NCBI RefSeq assembly: GCF_013410455.1
Contig: NZ_JACCFW010000001.1
Span: forward strand, 3,364,929-3,428,928
Source of the DNA: Allobranchiibius huperziae
GTDB lineage: Bacteria; Actinomycetota; Actinomycetes; Actinomycetales; Dermatophilaceae
DNA: 64,000 nucleotides
Reading direction: 5' to 3'
The first letter of the stretch is position 1, and each line of letters starts with the position of its first letter. Positions 53,802 through 62,992 of the stretch are shown piece by piece. The notes under the pieces were generated by a model that searched no databases, had not been told where the DNA came from, and was given only the letters and a program-made list of their open reading frames with translations. Position numbers and translations under genes: made by a program.

Positions 53802-54539
53802 ATGACACCCCGCCCGCCGATGAGGCGCATGAAGAGCCTGAGCACCCTGCTCGGCAGCTCCGCCCGCCGCGATCTGGAGTCCGGCCCCGACGACGGCGTC
53901 GTGCGGGCGCTGACCGAGATGGTGACGCATCCGGAGTACCCGTGCCTCGGCGCGCGGTCGGTGTTCCGTCGGGACACCGCGTCCGTCGTGGTGTTGGACG
54001 AGATGGAGCACGCCGACGACCTGGCGACCCTGGCCGACGCCCTGCGGACCTTCGCTGCCCGCACGAAGGACGCGACCAATTTCGTCTCCCTCATCGCGGC
54101 GTTCCGCTCGCCGGTCGTGACCAGCGAGGCGCAGTTCGAGGAGCTGCTGTGGGGTGTGCTGCAGACCCTGCACGACGGGGACGACCAGCCGTGGACGGAG
54201 GGGGTGTCCGACGATCCGGCCCAGCCGCACTTCGCGTTCAGCCACGCCGGCACCGCATTCTTCATCGTGGGCCTGCACCCTGCCGCGTCGCGCATCGCCC
54301 GGCGGGCCCCGTTGCCGATGCTGGTGTTCAACCTGCACGCACAGTTCGAACGCCTCCGCGAGGAGGGCGGATTCGACCGGATGCGCACCGCCATCCGCAC
54401 TCGTGACACCCGCCTGCAGGGCGGGGTCAACCCGATGGCCGAGGACCACGGCGACAGTTCGGAGGCACGTCAGTACTCCGGGCGCGCCGTCGACGACGAC
54501 TGGAAGCCCCCGTTCGAGGCCCGTGAGGACGACGCATGA
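53802..54539 (+). CDS. YqcI/YcgG family protein (GntA-like heme-dependent N-hydroxylase family)
   Basis: 245 residues of the YqcI/YcgG family, whose characterised member GntA is a heme-dependent enzyme that N-hydroxylates a guanidine group in guanitoxin synthesis. Seen: YPCLGARSVFRRDT (family start), FAARTKDATNFVSLIAAF, EELLWGVLQTLHD, FAFSHAGTAFFIVGLHPAASR (with His candidates for heme) and LVFNLHAQFERLREEGGFDRM. ATG 53802 was taken; ATGs at 53820 and 53829 are alternatives. The stop overlaps the DUF1989 gene by 4 nt, so the two proteins are made together. Confidence 0.87.
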   Translation: MTPRPPMRRMKSLSTLLGSSARRDLESGPDDGVVRALTEMVTHPEYPCLGARSVFRRDTASVVVLDEMEHADDLATLADALRTFAARTKDATNFVSLIAAFRSPVVTSEAQFEELLWGVLQTLHDGDDQPWTEGVSDDPAQPHFAFSHAGTAFFIVGLHPAASRIARRAPLPMLVFNLHAQFERLREEGGFDRMRTAIRTRDTRLQGGVNPMAEDHGDSSEARQYSGRAVDDDWKPPFEAREDDA

Positions 54540-55204
54540 CCGACCCCCGCAGACCCCGCACTCCGCGGGCGCCGACCCCGCCACGCCCGTACGGCGGCGA
54601 CGCCGCGTCACCCGCGCCGGGCTGGACCCGGCTGCCCCCGCAGACCGGGCTGCTCGTGCCCGTCGCGGCGGGGCAGACGCTGCAGATCGTCGACCCGTGC
54701 GGCGAACAGGTCGCCGACCTCTACCTGGTGACCGCCGCCGATCCGGAGGAATGCCTCTCGGCCGGGCGCACGGTCGACTACAACAACACCCTCTACGTCA
54801 GCACCGGCGACCGGCTGTGGAGCAACCGCAGCACCGTGCTCGCCACGATCGTGGAGGACTCCGTCGGGATCCACGACCTGACGCTCACGCCGTGCAGCCA
54901 GCAGACGTTCGACGTGCTCTACCCGGAGTTCGGCGGGGCGCCGCACCCCAGCTGCTTCCAGAACCTGTGCGACGCGCTCGGGCCGGCGGGGGTCTCACCG
55001 GACCGCATCGGCACCACGATGAACGTCTTCATGGACGTGTGGACCAGCGAGGACGGCGAGCTGCACATCGACCCGCCGCCGACGCGTCCCGGTGACGGTT
55101 TCGCCATCCGCGCCGAGGTCGATCTGCTGGCCGGGGTCACCGCCTGCTCGGCGGAGAAGTCCAACAACGGGCACTGCACCCCGATCGACGTACGCGTCAG
55201 CTGA
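54536..55204 (+). CDS. DUF1989 (urea carboxylase-associated/carboxyguanidine deiminase-like) protein
   Basis: 222 residues. QTLQIVDPCGEQVADLYLVT, TVDYNNTLYVSTGDRLWSNR and HPSCFQNLCDAL identify the DUF1989 family. Conserved Cys and His positions (CGEQ, HPSC, NNGHCTP) resemble the metal site of the carboxyguanidine deiminase subunits CgdA/CgdB, which were formerly called urea carboxylase-associated proteins. The coupling to a YqcI/YcgG gene suggests a two-step treatment of a guanidine-bearing compound. No carboxylase gene is nearby, so the substrate differs from that of the guanidine carboxylase pathway. N-terminal 30 residues are Pro/Arg-rich. Confidence 0.86.
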   Translation: MTDPRRPRTPRAPTPPRPYGGDAASPAPGWTRLPPQTGLLVPVAAGQTLQIVDPCGEQVADLYLVTAADPEECLSAGRTVDYNNTLYVSTGDRLWSNRSTVLATIVEDSVGIHDLTLTPCSQQTFDVLYPEFGGAPHPSCFQNLCDALGPAGVSPDRIGTTMNVFMDVWTSEDGELHIDPPPTRPGDGFAIRAEVDLLAGVTACSAEKSNNGHCTPIDVRVS

Positions 55205-55225
55205 CCGCCGGCGAAGTCGCGTCCC

Positions 55226-55293
55226 CGCGCTGAGATCCGGTTTCATGCCGGTCCGAGTGCGCTCGGACCCTCTCGAACCGGGATCTCAGCGCG
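55226..55293. terminator. Compound hairpin between convergent DUF1989 and PBP genes
   Basis: Outer arms 55226-55242 and 55276-55293 pair over 17 bp with one bulged base; inside is a perfect 8-bp hairpin GGTCCGAG/CTCGGACC with a TGCG loop (55250-55269). Probably a bidirectional terminator. Confidence 0.7.
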
Positions 55294-55297
55294 ACGG

Positions 55298-57613
55298 TCA
55301 GCCGCTGGACGGCGTGGCGGGCGAGCTTGGTGAGGGCACGGCCCGGGTGGGTGGCAGCACCGGCGTCGGCGGACTGGTGGGTCGCCGTGTCGGCGGAGTG
55401 GTCCGCGTGCTCGACGGGGGTGTGGACGTGGAGGGCGGGGTGGTCCTCGTCGAGGTGGGGGGCGGCGTCGTCGTGGTCGACGTCGGGGGCGGAGTCGTGG
55501 ACGGGGGCGGGGTGCTCGTCGATGTCGAGGTGCTCGTCGGCGGCGTGGACGTCGTGGTCGTGCTGGTCGGGGGCGGCGTCGTGGTCGACGACGTCGGGAT
55601 GTTGTCCCCCGACCCGCCGTTGGTGGCCTTCGGCAGCTGGGTGATCGGCTGACCCTGCAAGGCGAGCGTCATGTAGTCCTTCCAGATCTGCGTCGGCACC
55701 ACCCCGCCGTAGAACTGCTGTCCCGCCTTGGCGAGCGAACTGTTGGTCCCGCCGTCGCCGGCGTACATGCCCACGGAGGTCGTCAGCTGGCCGGGGGTGA
55801 ACCCGGTGAACCATGCGGACCGGAACTTGCCGTCCGATCCGACGGTGCCCGTCTTGCCCGCTGCGGGGCGACCGAAGTCGCGCAACGTCGCGTGCGCGCT
55901 ACCTGACGGGTAGGTGATCGGGCCGGCCATGGCGCTCGCAACGTTGTCGGCGATGTCCTTGGAGACCACCTGGGTGCTGTCCGGGTGCGCGGTATAGCTG
56001 TACCCACCCTGCTCACTGGTGACCTTCTGCACGAAGTACGGCGACGCACGCTTCCCGCCCGCGTTGATGGTGTTGTACGCGTTCGCCATGTCGATGACGT
56101 GCACGTCCGCCACCCCCAGCGTGTCCACCGGTGTCGGGTTGTTCATGTTCGGGTCGGTCGCCGGGATGCCGAGCTGCTTGGCCGCGGCGAGCGTCTTGCC
56201 GCTTCCCATCCGGACGTTGAGCCGCACGAAGGCCGTGTTGACCGAGTCGGCGAGCGCGGTGCGCAGGTTGATCAGGCCGAAGGTCTCGCCACGGTCGTTG
56301 GTGATGGGCTTGGACACGCCCGGCAGGCGCAGATTGTTGGCTCCACTGACCTGGGTGTTGAGGCCTATCCCCGCTTCCTGGGCGGCGGTGAGGGCGAACA
56401 CCTTGAAACTCGAACCGCCGGGTACGGCCGCCTGCTGGGCGGAGTTGAACTGGGTCTTCTGATAGTCAGATCCGCCGTACATCGCGACGACGGCGCCGTC
56501 GGGCTTCTGCGAGATCAACCCGGCATGCACCTGGTCGGTGCTCGCGGTCTGCGCGCTGACGCTGTTCTTGACCGCCTGCACCGCCGCGGCCTGGTCGTTC
56601 TTGTCGATCGTGCTGGTGATCCGCAGCCCGCTGCGGCCGATGTCCTGACCGCTCAGCTTCAGCTTGGTCGAGAGCTCGTTCTCGATGGCCGCGAGCAGAT
56701 ACCCGGTCGAGCCGGTCCGGGTGTTCACCGGCTTGGGCGACTTGAACGTCGGGAAGGTCTGCGCGGACGCCTCGGCCCGGGTGAGCCAGCCCTTCTTGAC
56801 CATGCCGTCGAAGACGTAGGCCATCCGGGCGGCCGCGCGAGCCTTGGAGTCGGCGCCGTTGGCCGGGTCGAAGTACGCCGGTGCGTTGATGACCGACGCC
56901 AGGAAGGCCCCCTGGTTGAGCGTCAGCTTGTCGGAGTCGACGCCGAAGTAGGCCTGCGACGCCGACTCGATGCCGTAGGCGTTGCGCCCGAAATAGATGG
57001 TGTTGAGGTAGTCGGTCAGGATCTGCTGCTTGGTGTACTTCCGGTCGATCTTGATCGAGATCATGATCTCCTTGACCTTGCGGGAGACCGTGCGGTTCTG
57101 GGTCAGGAAGTAGTTCTTGACGTACTGCTGCGTGATGGTCGAACCGCCCTGCTGGGAGCCGCCGCGCGCGTCGGCCCACGCCGCCCGCAGGATGCCGGTC
57201 GGCGAGACGCCCTTGTTGTCGTAGAAGTTGCGGTCCTCGGCCGACAGGAACGCGTACTGCACCTGCTGAGGCACCTGGTCCAGACGCACGTTCTGGCGGT
57301 TGACCGGTCCGATCCGACCGAGTTCGGTCTTGCCGTCGCTGTAGTAGACGACGGCCACCTGGCGGCCGGCCTGCTGGTCCGGCTGCGGGATCTGGGTGCG
57401 CTGGTAGATGACCACGAGCGCGATCACACCGATGAGGAAGAGCGCGAAGAGCCCGACGATCGTGCGGGTGACGACCTTGAAGAACAGACCGTGGCCACGA
57501 CGACGGCCACCAGGCCCCCGCGGCGCGCGCGCCGACCCCCCGCCGGTCTGCCGCCCTTCCTGACCCCGCGCGGAGTCACCGTCCACCGGGCCGACCGGTC
57601 CCTCATCGCTCAC
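55298..57613 (-). CDS. ponA: Class A penicillin-binding protein (transglycosylase/transpeptidase)
   Basis: 771 residues. A cytosolic Arg/Gly-rich leader of about 45 residues is followed by one membrane helix (about 47-70). The GT51 transglycosylase follows: EDRNFYDNKGVSPTGILRAA, QGGSTITQQYVKNYFL, KEIMISIKIDRKYTKQQIL and YFGRNAYGIE. The transpeptidase has SSFK (active Ser), SVN and KTGT. The last ~80 residues are a Pro/Thr/Ser-rich tail, probably disordered or glycosylated outside the cell. It polymerises and cross-links peptidoglycan. GTG start at 57613 without a clear ribosome site. As in Mycobacterium, ponA stands upstream of the GT-C and rpsF genes, here with three inserted rightward genes. 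Confidence 0.96.
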   Translation of the reverse strand: MSDEGPVGPVDGDSARGQEGRQTGGGSARAPRGPGGRRRGHGLFFKVVTRTIVGLFALFLIGVIALVVIYQRTQIPQPDQQAGRQVAVVYYSDGKTELGRIGPVNRQNVRLDQVPQQVQYAFLSAEDRNFYDNKGVSPTGILRAAWADARGGSQQGGSTITQQYVKNYFLTQNRTVSRKVKEIMISIKIDRKYTKQQILTDYLNTIYFGRNAYGIESASQAYFGVDSDKLTLNQGAFLASVINAPAYFDPANGADSKARAAARMAYVFDGMVKKGWLTRAEASAQTFPTFKSPKPVNTRTGSTGYLLAAIENELSTKLKLSGQDIGRSGLRITSTIDKNDQAAAVQAVKNSVSAQTASTDQVHAGLISQKPDGAVVAMYGGSDYQKTQFNSAQQAAVPGGSSFKVFALTAAQEAGIGLNTQVSGANNLRLPGVSKPITNDRGETFGLINLRTALADSVNTAFVRLNVRMGSGKTLAAAKQLGIPATDPNMNNPTPVDTLGVADVHVIDMANAYNTINAGGKRASPYFVQKVTSEQGGYSYTAHPDSTQVVSKDIADNVASAMAGPITYPSGSAHATLRDFGRPAAGKTGTVGSDGKFRSAWFTGFTPGQLTTSVGMYAGDGGTNSSLAKAGQQFYGGVVPTQIWKDYMTLALQGQPITQLPKATNGGSGDNIPTSSTTTPPPTSTTTTSTPPTSTSTSTSTPPPSTTPPPTSTTTTPPPTSTRTTPPSTSTPPSSTRTTPPTRRPTSPPTPVLPPTRAVPSPSSPATPSSG
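55301..55620 (-). repeat. Pro/Thr/Ser repeat coding region of ponA
   Basis: Irregular repeats of a GTCGTCGTGG-like unit on the forward strand, which translate on the reverse strand to runs such as TSTTTTPPPTST and STPPPSTTPPP. It is coding sequence of the PBP tail, not an intergenic array. Length probably varies between strains. Confidence 0.75.
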
Positions 57614-57767
57614 CGGTGCAGGGTAGCCCGCGGGGCTAAGTAGCAGGTGTGGGCCGGGATCCGGCCGCCGGCCGGGCAGAGTTCACCGGTTGTTCGCACT
57701 GTCGTCGCGCCCTGATCGCTCTAGATGCCTAGGTTTTCCATGCATCGACGACACGGAGAGTCAGGCC

Positions 57768-58736
57768 ATGGAGACGACCGCAGCGCGGGCGCGCGGCATC
57801 ACGCAGACCTTCGGGGACGTGATCGCTCTGGACAGCGTCGACCTCGACATCCTGCACGGCCAGGTGCACGGCCTGGTGGGCCCGAACGGCGCCGGCAAGA
57901 CCACCTTGCTCGGGCTGCTGCTCGGACTGGCCGTGCCCGACGCGGGCACCCTGCAGATCCTGGGTACGCCGGTCGGGCGGGTCCTCGGCGTACCGGACGG
58001 GGTGGCCGGGTTCGTCGACGGCCCCGGCCTCTACCCGGCGCTCACCGCCCGGGCCAACCTCGCCGCGCTCGCGCGTCTGCGCGGATACGGCGCCTCGGCG
58101 ACACGCCGGGTCGAGGAGTCCCTCGAACAGGTCGGGCTGATCGACGTCGCCGACGACCGGCTGCGCGGGTTCTCCCTCGGTATGCGCCAGCGCCTCGGCC
58201 TGGCCGCCGCCCTGCTCACCGAGCCCCGGCTGCTCGTCCTCGACGAGCCCGCCAACGGCCTGGACCCCGCCGGCAAACGTCATGTCCACCGGGTGCTCGC
58301 GGGCCTCGCGGACCAGGGCACGGCCGTGGTCGTCTCCAGTCACCGGATGGACGACCTGGCCGCGCTCTGCGCCGAAGTGAGCATCCTGCGCGCCGGTCGC
58401 ATGGTGTTCACCGGCCCGGTCGCCAAGCTCGCGACGGAGAGCGGGCCGCTGGATCACCGCGTGGCGACCTCCGACCCGGCGCAGGCTCGACGGATCGCCG
58501 CCCAGCTGTCCGGGCTGCAGATCGTGCCGTCGGACGCCGGCTCCCGGTACGACGACGCGCTCGTCGTCCGCGCATCCGTCCCGACGGTCGACGAGCTGGT
58601 CGCCCGGCTCGTCGCGGCGGGCGTCGCCGTGCGCGAGTTGGGGCCGGTCGTGCCGCCTCTGGAAGCGGCGTTCCTCGCCCTCACGGGCCTGAACGACACC
58701 GACGATGCCGACCGGAGCGGAGCGGAGGACCGATGA
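57768..58736 (+). CDS. ABC transporter ATP-binding protein
   Basis: 322 residues. Walker A GPNGAGKTTLL near residues 40-50, Q-loop region, signature FSLGMRQRLGLA (SLGMRQ variant of LSGGQ), Walker B LLVLDEPANGLDP, and the switch His in SSHRMDDL. This belongs to the group of CcmA/BcrA-like exporters and resistance transporters. The C-terminal ~90 residues are an extra domain after the nucleotide-binding fold. CGGAGAG lies upstream of ATG 57768. The stop overlaps the permease start by 4 nt. First gene of a three-gene rightward operon. Confidence 0.94.
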   Translation: METTAARARGITQTFGDVIALDSVDLDILHGQVHGLVGPNGAGKTTLLGLLLGLAVPDAGTLQILGTPVGRVLGVPDGVAGFVDGPGLYPALTARANLAALARLRGYGASATRRVEESLEQVGLIDVADDRLRGFSLGMRQRLGLAAALLTEPRLLVLDEPANGLDPAGKRHVHRVLAGLADQGTAVVVSSHRMDDLAALCAEVSILRAGRMVFTGPVAKLATESGPLDHRVATSDPAQARRIAAQLSGLQIVPSDAGSRYDDALVVRASVPTVDELVARLVAAGVAVRELGPVVPPLEAAFLALTGLNDTDDADRSGAEDR

Positions 58737-60097
58737 CCACCGCGACACAGCGGGTACGGGCAGAGGCGACGACGCGCACCCGACCCGCCCGGCTCGCCGG
58801 CGTCTACCGGTTCGAGCTGGTGAAGCTCCTGGCCCAGTGGCGCACCCGGATCGTGCTCGCCGCCTGTTGGCTGCTGCCGGGGATCTTCGTCGCGGCCGCG
58901 ACCCACGCGAGCTCGCAGCCCACCGACACCGTCTTCGGCCGCTGGATGCTCGCGACCGGCTGGGCCGGTGCGCTGGTGGTCCTCAGCTTCTGCTGCACGT
59001 GGGCGCTGCCGCTGCTCACCGCGCTGGTCGCCGGGGACGTCTTCGCCACCGAGGACCGCCTCGGCACCTGGCGCCACCTGCTGATCGCCGTACGGTCACC
59101 GCACCGGATCTTCGCCGCGAAGGCGATCTCCAGCATCACCGTGATCGCTGCGATGGTGGCCGGACTCGCCGCCTCGAGCATCGCCGGCGGCCTCGCCGCG
59201 GTCGGCGATCACCCGCTCGTCGGCCTGGACGGGCGCTCCCTCGAGCCCGGGCACGCCGCACGGCTGGTGCTGCTCGCCTGGGCCTGCGCGAGCGTGGCCA
59301 CCCTGGCCTTCGCGGCCATCGGGCTGCTCGGCTCCGTCGCCCTCGGGCGGTCCCCGATGGGTCTGCTGGTGCCGGCCCTGCTCGCCCTCCTCCTGCAACT
59401 GGTGCAGCTCCTGCCGCTGCCCGTCGCCGTGCGCATGGCGCTCCCCAGCGAGGCCTTCCTCGCCTGGCGTGGCCTCTTCACCACCCCGGCCCAGACCGGA
59501 CCGTTGGTGGTCGGGCTCGTCGTCAGCCTCGTCTGGACCCTCGCGGCGACCGCGCTCGCATACCTGCTGTTCGTCCGTCGCGACTTCACCGACCTGGCGT
59601 ACGACGGGGCCGGACGTCGCGCACTGCTCACCGGAGCGCTCCCGCTGGTCGTGGTCACCGCGCTCAGCGTCGGCGTCATCGCCGCGGTGACACCGGCAAG
59701 CGGATCCGGCATCGAACGCACGAAGCTCGAGCACTCGCTCGCGACGTCGTACGCGCACCTCTACCGGCTGCAGGCCCGCGAGCTGCACCGGCCCGATGTG
59801 ACCGAGGCCCAGCTGCGGACCGCCGCTTCGTGCGACAAGGGCGGCTCCCTGGTGCAGGACAGCGGCCCCGGCAACGACTGGCGCTGCGTGGTCACGTGGC
59901 ACATCCCAGGAGCGGTCGCGGTCGGCTCGGCGACCTACCAGCTCGACGTGACCGCCGACGGGCGTTACGTCGCCGACGGCGACGGACCCAAAGAGGTCAA
60001 CGGCTACTTCCCGGTGCGCACCGCCACCGGCGACTCGCCCAATCCGCTCTGGCAGGTCGACGGTCTCGTCGACCTGCTCTCCTCCTCGAAGGGCTGA
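58733..60097 (+). CDS. ABC transporter permease
   Basis: 454 residues. Six or seven membrane helices between residues 35 and 325, starting with RFELVKLLAQWRTRIVLAACW, a typical start for ABC-2-type permeases. About 115 hydrophilic residues follow the last helix and would lie outside: two Cys (CDKGGSLV, WRCVVTWH) suggest a disulfide. ATG 58733 overlaps the ATPase stop (ATGA). The next gene begins 3 nt later, so the secreted YncE/phosphoesterase protein is co-expressed. Substrate unknown. Confidence 0.88.
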   Translation: MTTATQRVRAEATTRTRPARLAGVYRFELVKLLAQWRTRIVLAACWLLPGIFVAAATHASSQPTDTVFGRWMLATGWAGALVVLSFCCTWALPLLTALVAGDVFATEDRLGTWRHLLIAVRSPHRIFAAKAISSITVIAAMVAGLAASSIAGGLAAVGDHPLVGLDGRSLEPGHAARLVLLAWACASVATLAFAAIGLLGSVALGRSPMGLLVPALLALLLQLVQLLPLPVAVRMALPSEAFLAWRGLFTTPAQTGPLVVGLVVSLVWTLAATALAYLLFVRRDFTDLAYDGAGRRALLTGALPLVVVTALSVGVIAAVTPASGSGIERTKLEHSLATSYAHLYRLQARELHRPDVTEAQLRTAASCDKGGSLVQDSGPGNDWRCVVTWHIPGAVAVGSATYQLDVTADGRYVADGDGPKEVNGYFPVRTATGDSPNPLWQVDGLVDLLSSSKG

Positions 60098-60100
60098 ACA

Positions 60101-62911
60101 ATGCAGGTCATCCGCAACCGGCGCACCGTCACGCGCTCACGCTCCCTCACCCTCGGCCTCACCGGCCGGCAGTTGCGGCTCGCAGGCGCCACCGCCACCG
60201 TCCTCACGGTCGCGGGCGGCGGTATCGCGTACGCCAACACCAACATCTTCGGCGACCATCAGGTCGGCTCCGAGAGCTCCAAGGGCATCCAGATCTCCGA
60301 CGACCAGGTCATCAAGCCCATCGGCGACCGTCTCCTCACCACGGACGGCAAGTACATGGGGTCGACGGTCAGCCCCGACAAGCGCTTCGTCGCCGCGACC
60401 AGCACCGACAAGAACGTCGTGCTGCAGATCGTGGACCTGTCCACCTACAAGGTGATCTGGCGCGTCGGCAAGGCCGCCGGGGTCAACCAGACACTCGCCG
60501 ACGGCACCGTGGGGCAGGAGGGACCGACGTACTCCCCCGACGGCAAGTTCCTCTGGCTGCCGCAGAAGGACGGCCTGACCCGATTCCCCGTGAACGCCGA
60601 CGGCACCCTCGGCGCGCCGACCTCGGTCCCGCTGGCCAAGGTGGGCACCAAGTCCGCCCTGCCGGGCAAGGCGACCTACTCCGCCGACGGCTCGACCCTC
60701 TACGTCCCGGTCAACGGACAGAACACCGTCGTGGCCCTCGACCCGGCGACCGGCGCGCTGCAGAAGACCTGGGCCGTGGGCATCGCACCGCGCGAGATCG
60801 CCCTGGCAGGGGGCAAGCTCTACGTGAGCAACGAGGGCGGCCGCACGGCGCGCCCCGGTGACACGACGATCAACTCCTACGGCACCGACGTCCCCGCGAA
60901 CGCCACCCTCGGCACGTCCACCACGGGCACCGTCAGCGTCATCGACCCGTCGAAGCCGTCGGCCGCGGTCGGCTCGATCGCCGTCGGGCTGCACCCCACC
61001 GCGCTCCTGGCGCGGGGGAACGCGCTCTTCGTGGCGAACACCAACAGCGACACCGTCTCGGTGATCGACACCACCAAGGACAGGGTCGTGCAGACGATCG
61101 ACACCCAGCCCGGCCCGTCCTCGAAGGTCGGGTACGAGCCCACGAGCGTCGCGCTGACCGCCGACGGCCACCTGCTGGTCACGCTCGGTCGTGCCGACGC
61201 CGTGGCGGTCTACCGGTACGGCGGCACCCCGCAGGAGCCGGTCAGCTCGATCGGCCTGCTGCCGACCGACTACTTCCCCGCCACCATCGCGACCGTCGGC
61301 TCAAAGATCCTGGTCACCAACACCCGCGGCATCGACGCACGAGGCCCCGCAGTGACGGTCAGCAAGGGGTTCGGCACGACGCCGGCGACCAGCCACGGGA
61401 CGCACAGCACCACCGGGTCCTTCACCCGCTTCACCCTGCCGACGGATAAGCAGATCGCCAAGTACACCCGCGTCGTCTTCGCCCAGAACGGGTGGAACAA
61501 GAAGGACGTCCAGGAGGCCCAGGGCAGCACCCGCAAGCCGGTCGCGGTGCCCGCCCGGATCGGAGATCCGTCGACGATCAAGCACGTCTTCCTGCTGGTG
61601 AAGGAGAACCGCACCTACGACCAGGTGTACGGCGACGACACCCGCGGCAACGGCGACGCCTCGCTCGCCCAGTTCGGCAAGACCGTGACCCCCAACCAGC
61701 ATGCGCTGGCCAAGCAGTTCGGTCTCTACGACAACCTCTACGACATCGGGACCAACTCAGCCGAGGGCCACAACTGGCTCATGCAGGGCGACAACCCGGA
61801 GTACACCGAGTCCAGCGCGGGCGAGTACGAGCGCAGCTACGACACCGAGGACGACGTCCTCGGCCACCAGCGCTCCGGGTTCCTGTGGACCTCGGTGCAG
61901 GCCGCCGGCAAGACCGTGCGCAACTACGGCGAGTTCACCCAGTTCGAGACCAAGCCCGCCGGCGCCACCTGGCAGAAGTACTACTGCGCGAGCAAGACGG
62001 TCGACAACGGCGGCAGTCCGAGCGTGCTGACCGACCCGTCCATCAAGCAGGACACCGAGTCGCCGATCCCGTCGCTGAACAAGATCACCGACCACGACTA
62101 CCCGAAGTTCGACACCGACATCCCCGACCAGTACCGCTACCAGATCTGGAAGCAGGAGTTCGAGAAGAAGGGTCCGGCCAACCTCAACACGTTCTGGCTC
62201 TCCAGCGACCACACCGGCGGGACGCCGGACCCGCGGGCCCAGGTCGCGGACGGCGACCTCGCGGTCGGTCGGATCGTCGATGAGATCTCGCACAGCAAGT
62301 ACTGGAAGGACTCGGCGATCTTCGTGGTCGAGGATGACAGCCAGGACGGTGTCGACCACGTCGACGGGCACCGTGCCCCGGTCCAGGTCATCAGTCCGTG
62401 GTCGCTGCACGGGAAGGTCGACGACACCTACTATTCGCAGCTGTCCGTGGGCCGCACCATCCAGCAGATCCTGGGCGCTCAGCCGCTGAACCAGAAGCTC
62501 GCGGCGGCCACCCCGATGTACGGCGCGTTCACGAACAAGCCCAACTACAAGCCGTTCACCGCGGTGCCGAACGAGGTGCCGCTCACGGAGGGTGTGACGA
62601 CCGCACCCGCCTGCGGTGACGACACGCTCGGCCGCAAGGGCGCGGCCGCGATGCAGTTGACGAAGCGGGAGGCTGCCGCGACCGCCGTACCCGCTGCAGA
62701 GCGGGCCGTCGCCGCGCAGTGGCAGACGTGGCGCGGCCAGCAGCGCTTCACCGGCGACTCCGCGATCCCGGACTACGCCGACCCGGAGCAGATGAACCGC
62801 TACACCTGGTACCAGACGCACGGCTGGAAGACGCCCTACCCGGGCGACTCGATGATTTACGCCCCGTCGCAGGTGCCCGGCGCGTACATCCCGAACGCCG
62901 ACCAGGAATAA
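60101..62911 (+). CDS. Bifunctional YncE-like beta-propeller/phosphoesterase family protein
   Basis: 936 residues. An N-terminal signal (about 25-45) is followed by a YVTN/YncE-type beta-propeller (about 75-440) with repeats such as GTVSVIDPS, DTVSVIDTTKDRVV and TLYVPVNGQNTVVALD. The C-terminal phosphoesterase domain (about 490-800) has VFLLVKENRTYDQVYGDD, EGHNWLMQGDNPEYT and EDDSQDGVDHVDGHRAPV, as in non-specific phospholipase C/acid phosphatase relatives. It is exported; the propeller probably binds a surface ligand. The gene follows the ABC permease after 3 nt. Both domains are full length. Confidence 0.9.
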   Translation: MQVIRNRRTVTRSRSLTLGLTGRQLRLAGATATVLTVAGGGIAYANTNIFGDHQVGSESSKGIQISDDQVIKPIGDRLLTTDGKYMGSTVSPDKRFVAATSTDKNVVLQIVDLSTYKVIWRVGKAAGVNQTLADGTVGQEGPTYSPDGKFLWLPQKDGLTRFPVNADGTLGAPTSVPLAKVGTKSALPGKATYSADGSTLYVPVNGQNTVVALDPATGALQKTWAVGIAPREIALAGGKLYVSNEGGRTARPGDTTINSYGTDVPANATLGTSTTGTVSVIDPSKPSAAVGSIAVGLHPTALLARGNALFVANTNSDTVSVIDTTKDRVVQTIDTQPGPSSKVGYEPTSVALTADGHLLVTLGRADAVAVYRYGGTPQEPVSSIGLLPTDYFPATIATVGSKILVTNTRGIDARGPAVTVSKGFGTTPATSHGTHSTTGSFTRFTLPTDKQIAKYTRVVFAQNGWNKKDVQEAQGSTRKPVAVPARIGDPSTIKHVFLLVKENRTYDQVYGDDTRGNGDASLAQFGKTVTPNQHALAKQFGLYDNLYDIGTNSAEGHNWLMQGDNPEYTESSAGEYERSYDTEDDVLGHQRSGFLWTSVQAAGKTVRNYGEFTQFETKPAGATWQKYYCASKTVDNGGSPSVLTDPSIKQDTESPIPSLNKITDHDYPKFDTDIPDQYRYQIWKQEFEKKGPANLNTFWLSSDHTGGTPDPRAQVADGDLAVGRIVDEISHSKYWKDSAIFVVEDDSQDGVDHVDGHRAPVQVISPWSLHGKVDDTYYSQLSVGRTIQQILGAQPLNQKLAAATPMYGAFTNKPNYKPFTAVPNEVPLTEGVTTAPACGDDTLGRKGAAAMQLTKREAAATAVPAAERAVAAQWQTWRGQQRFTGDSAIPDYADPEQMNRYTWYQTHGWKTPYPGDSMIYAPSQVPGAYIPNADQE

Positions 62912-62940
62912 CAGGACTGACAGGACCAGCAGCACCACGC

Positions 62941-62977
62941 ACCACGGCCCACCGGATCGGATCCGGTGGGCCGTGGT
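62941..62977. terminator. Bidirectional terminator hairpin
   Basis: Perfect 17-bp stem ACCACGGCCCACCGGAT with a CGG loop between the convergent phosphoesterase gene and osmC. Confidence 0.85.
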
Positions 62978-62992
62978 CGTGCTGTGGGGCGC

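Noticed and set aside
55330..55620. Repetitive stretch that could be mistaken for a CRISPR or minisatellite array
   Set aside because: Units are irregular and translate in frame as the Pro/Thr/Ser tail of the PBP.
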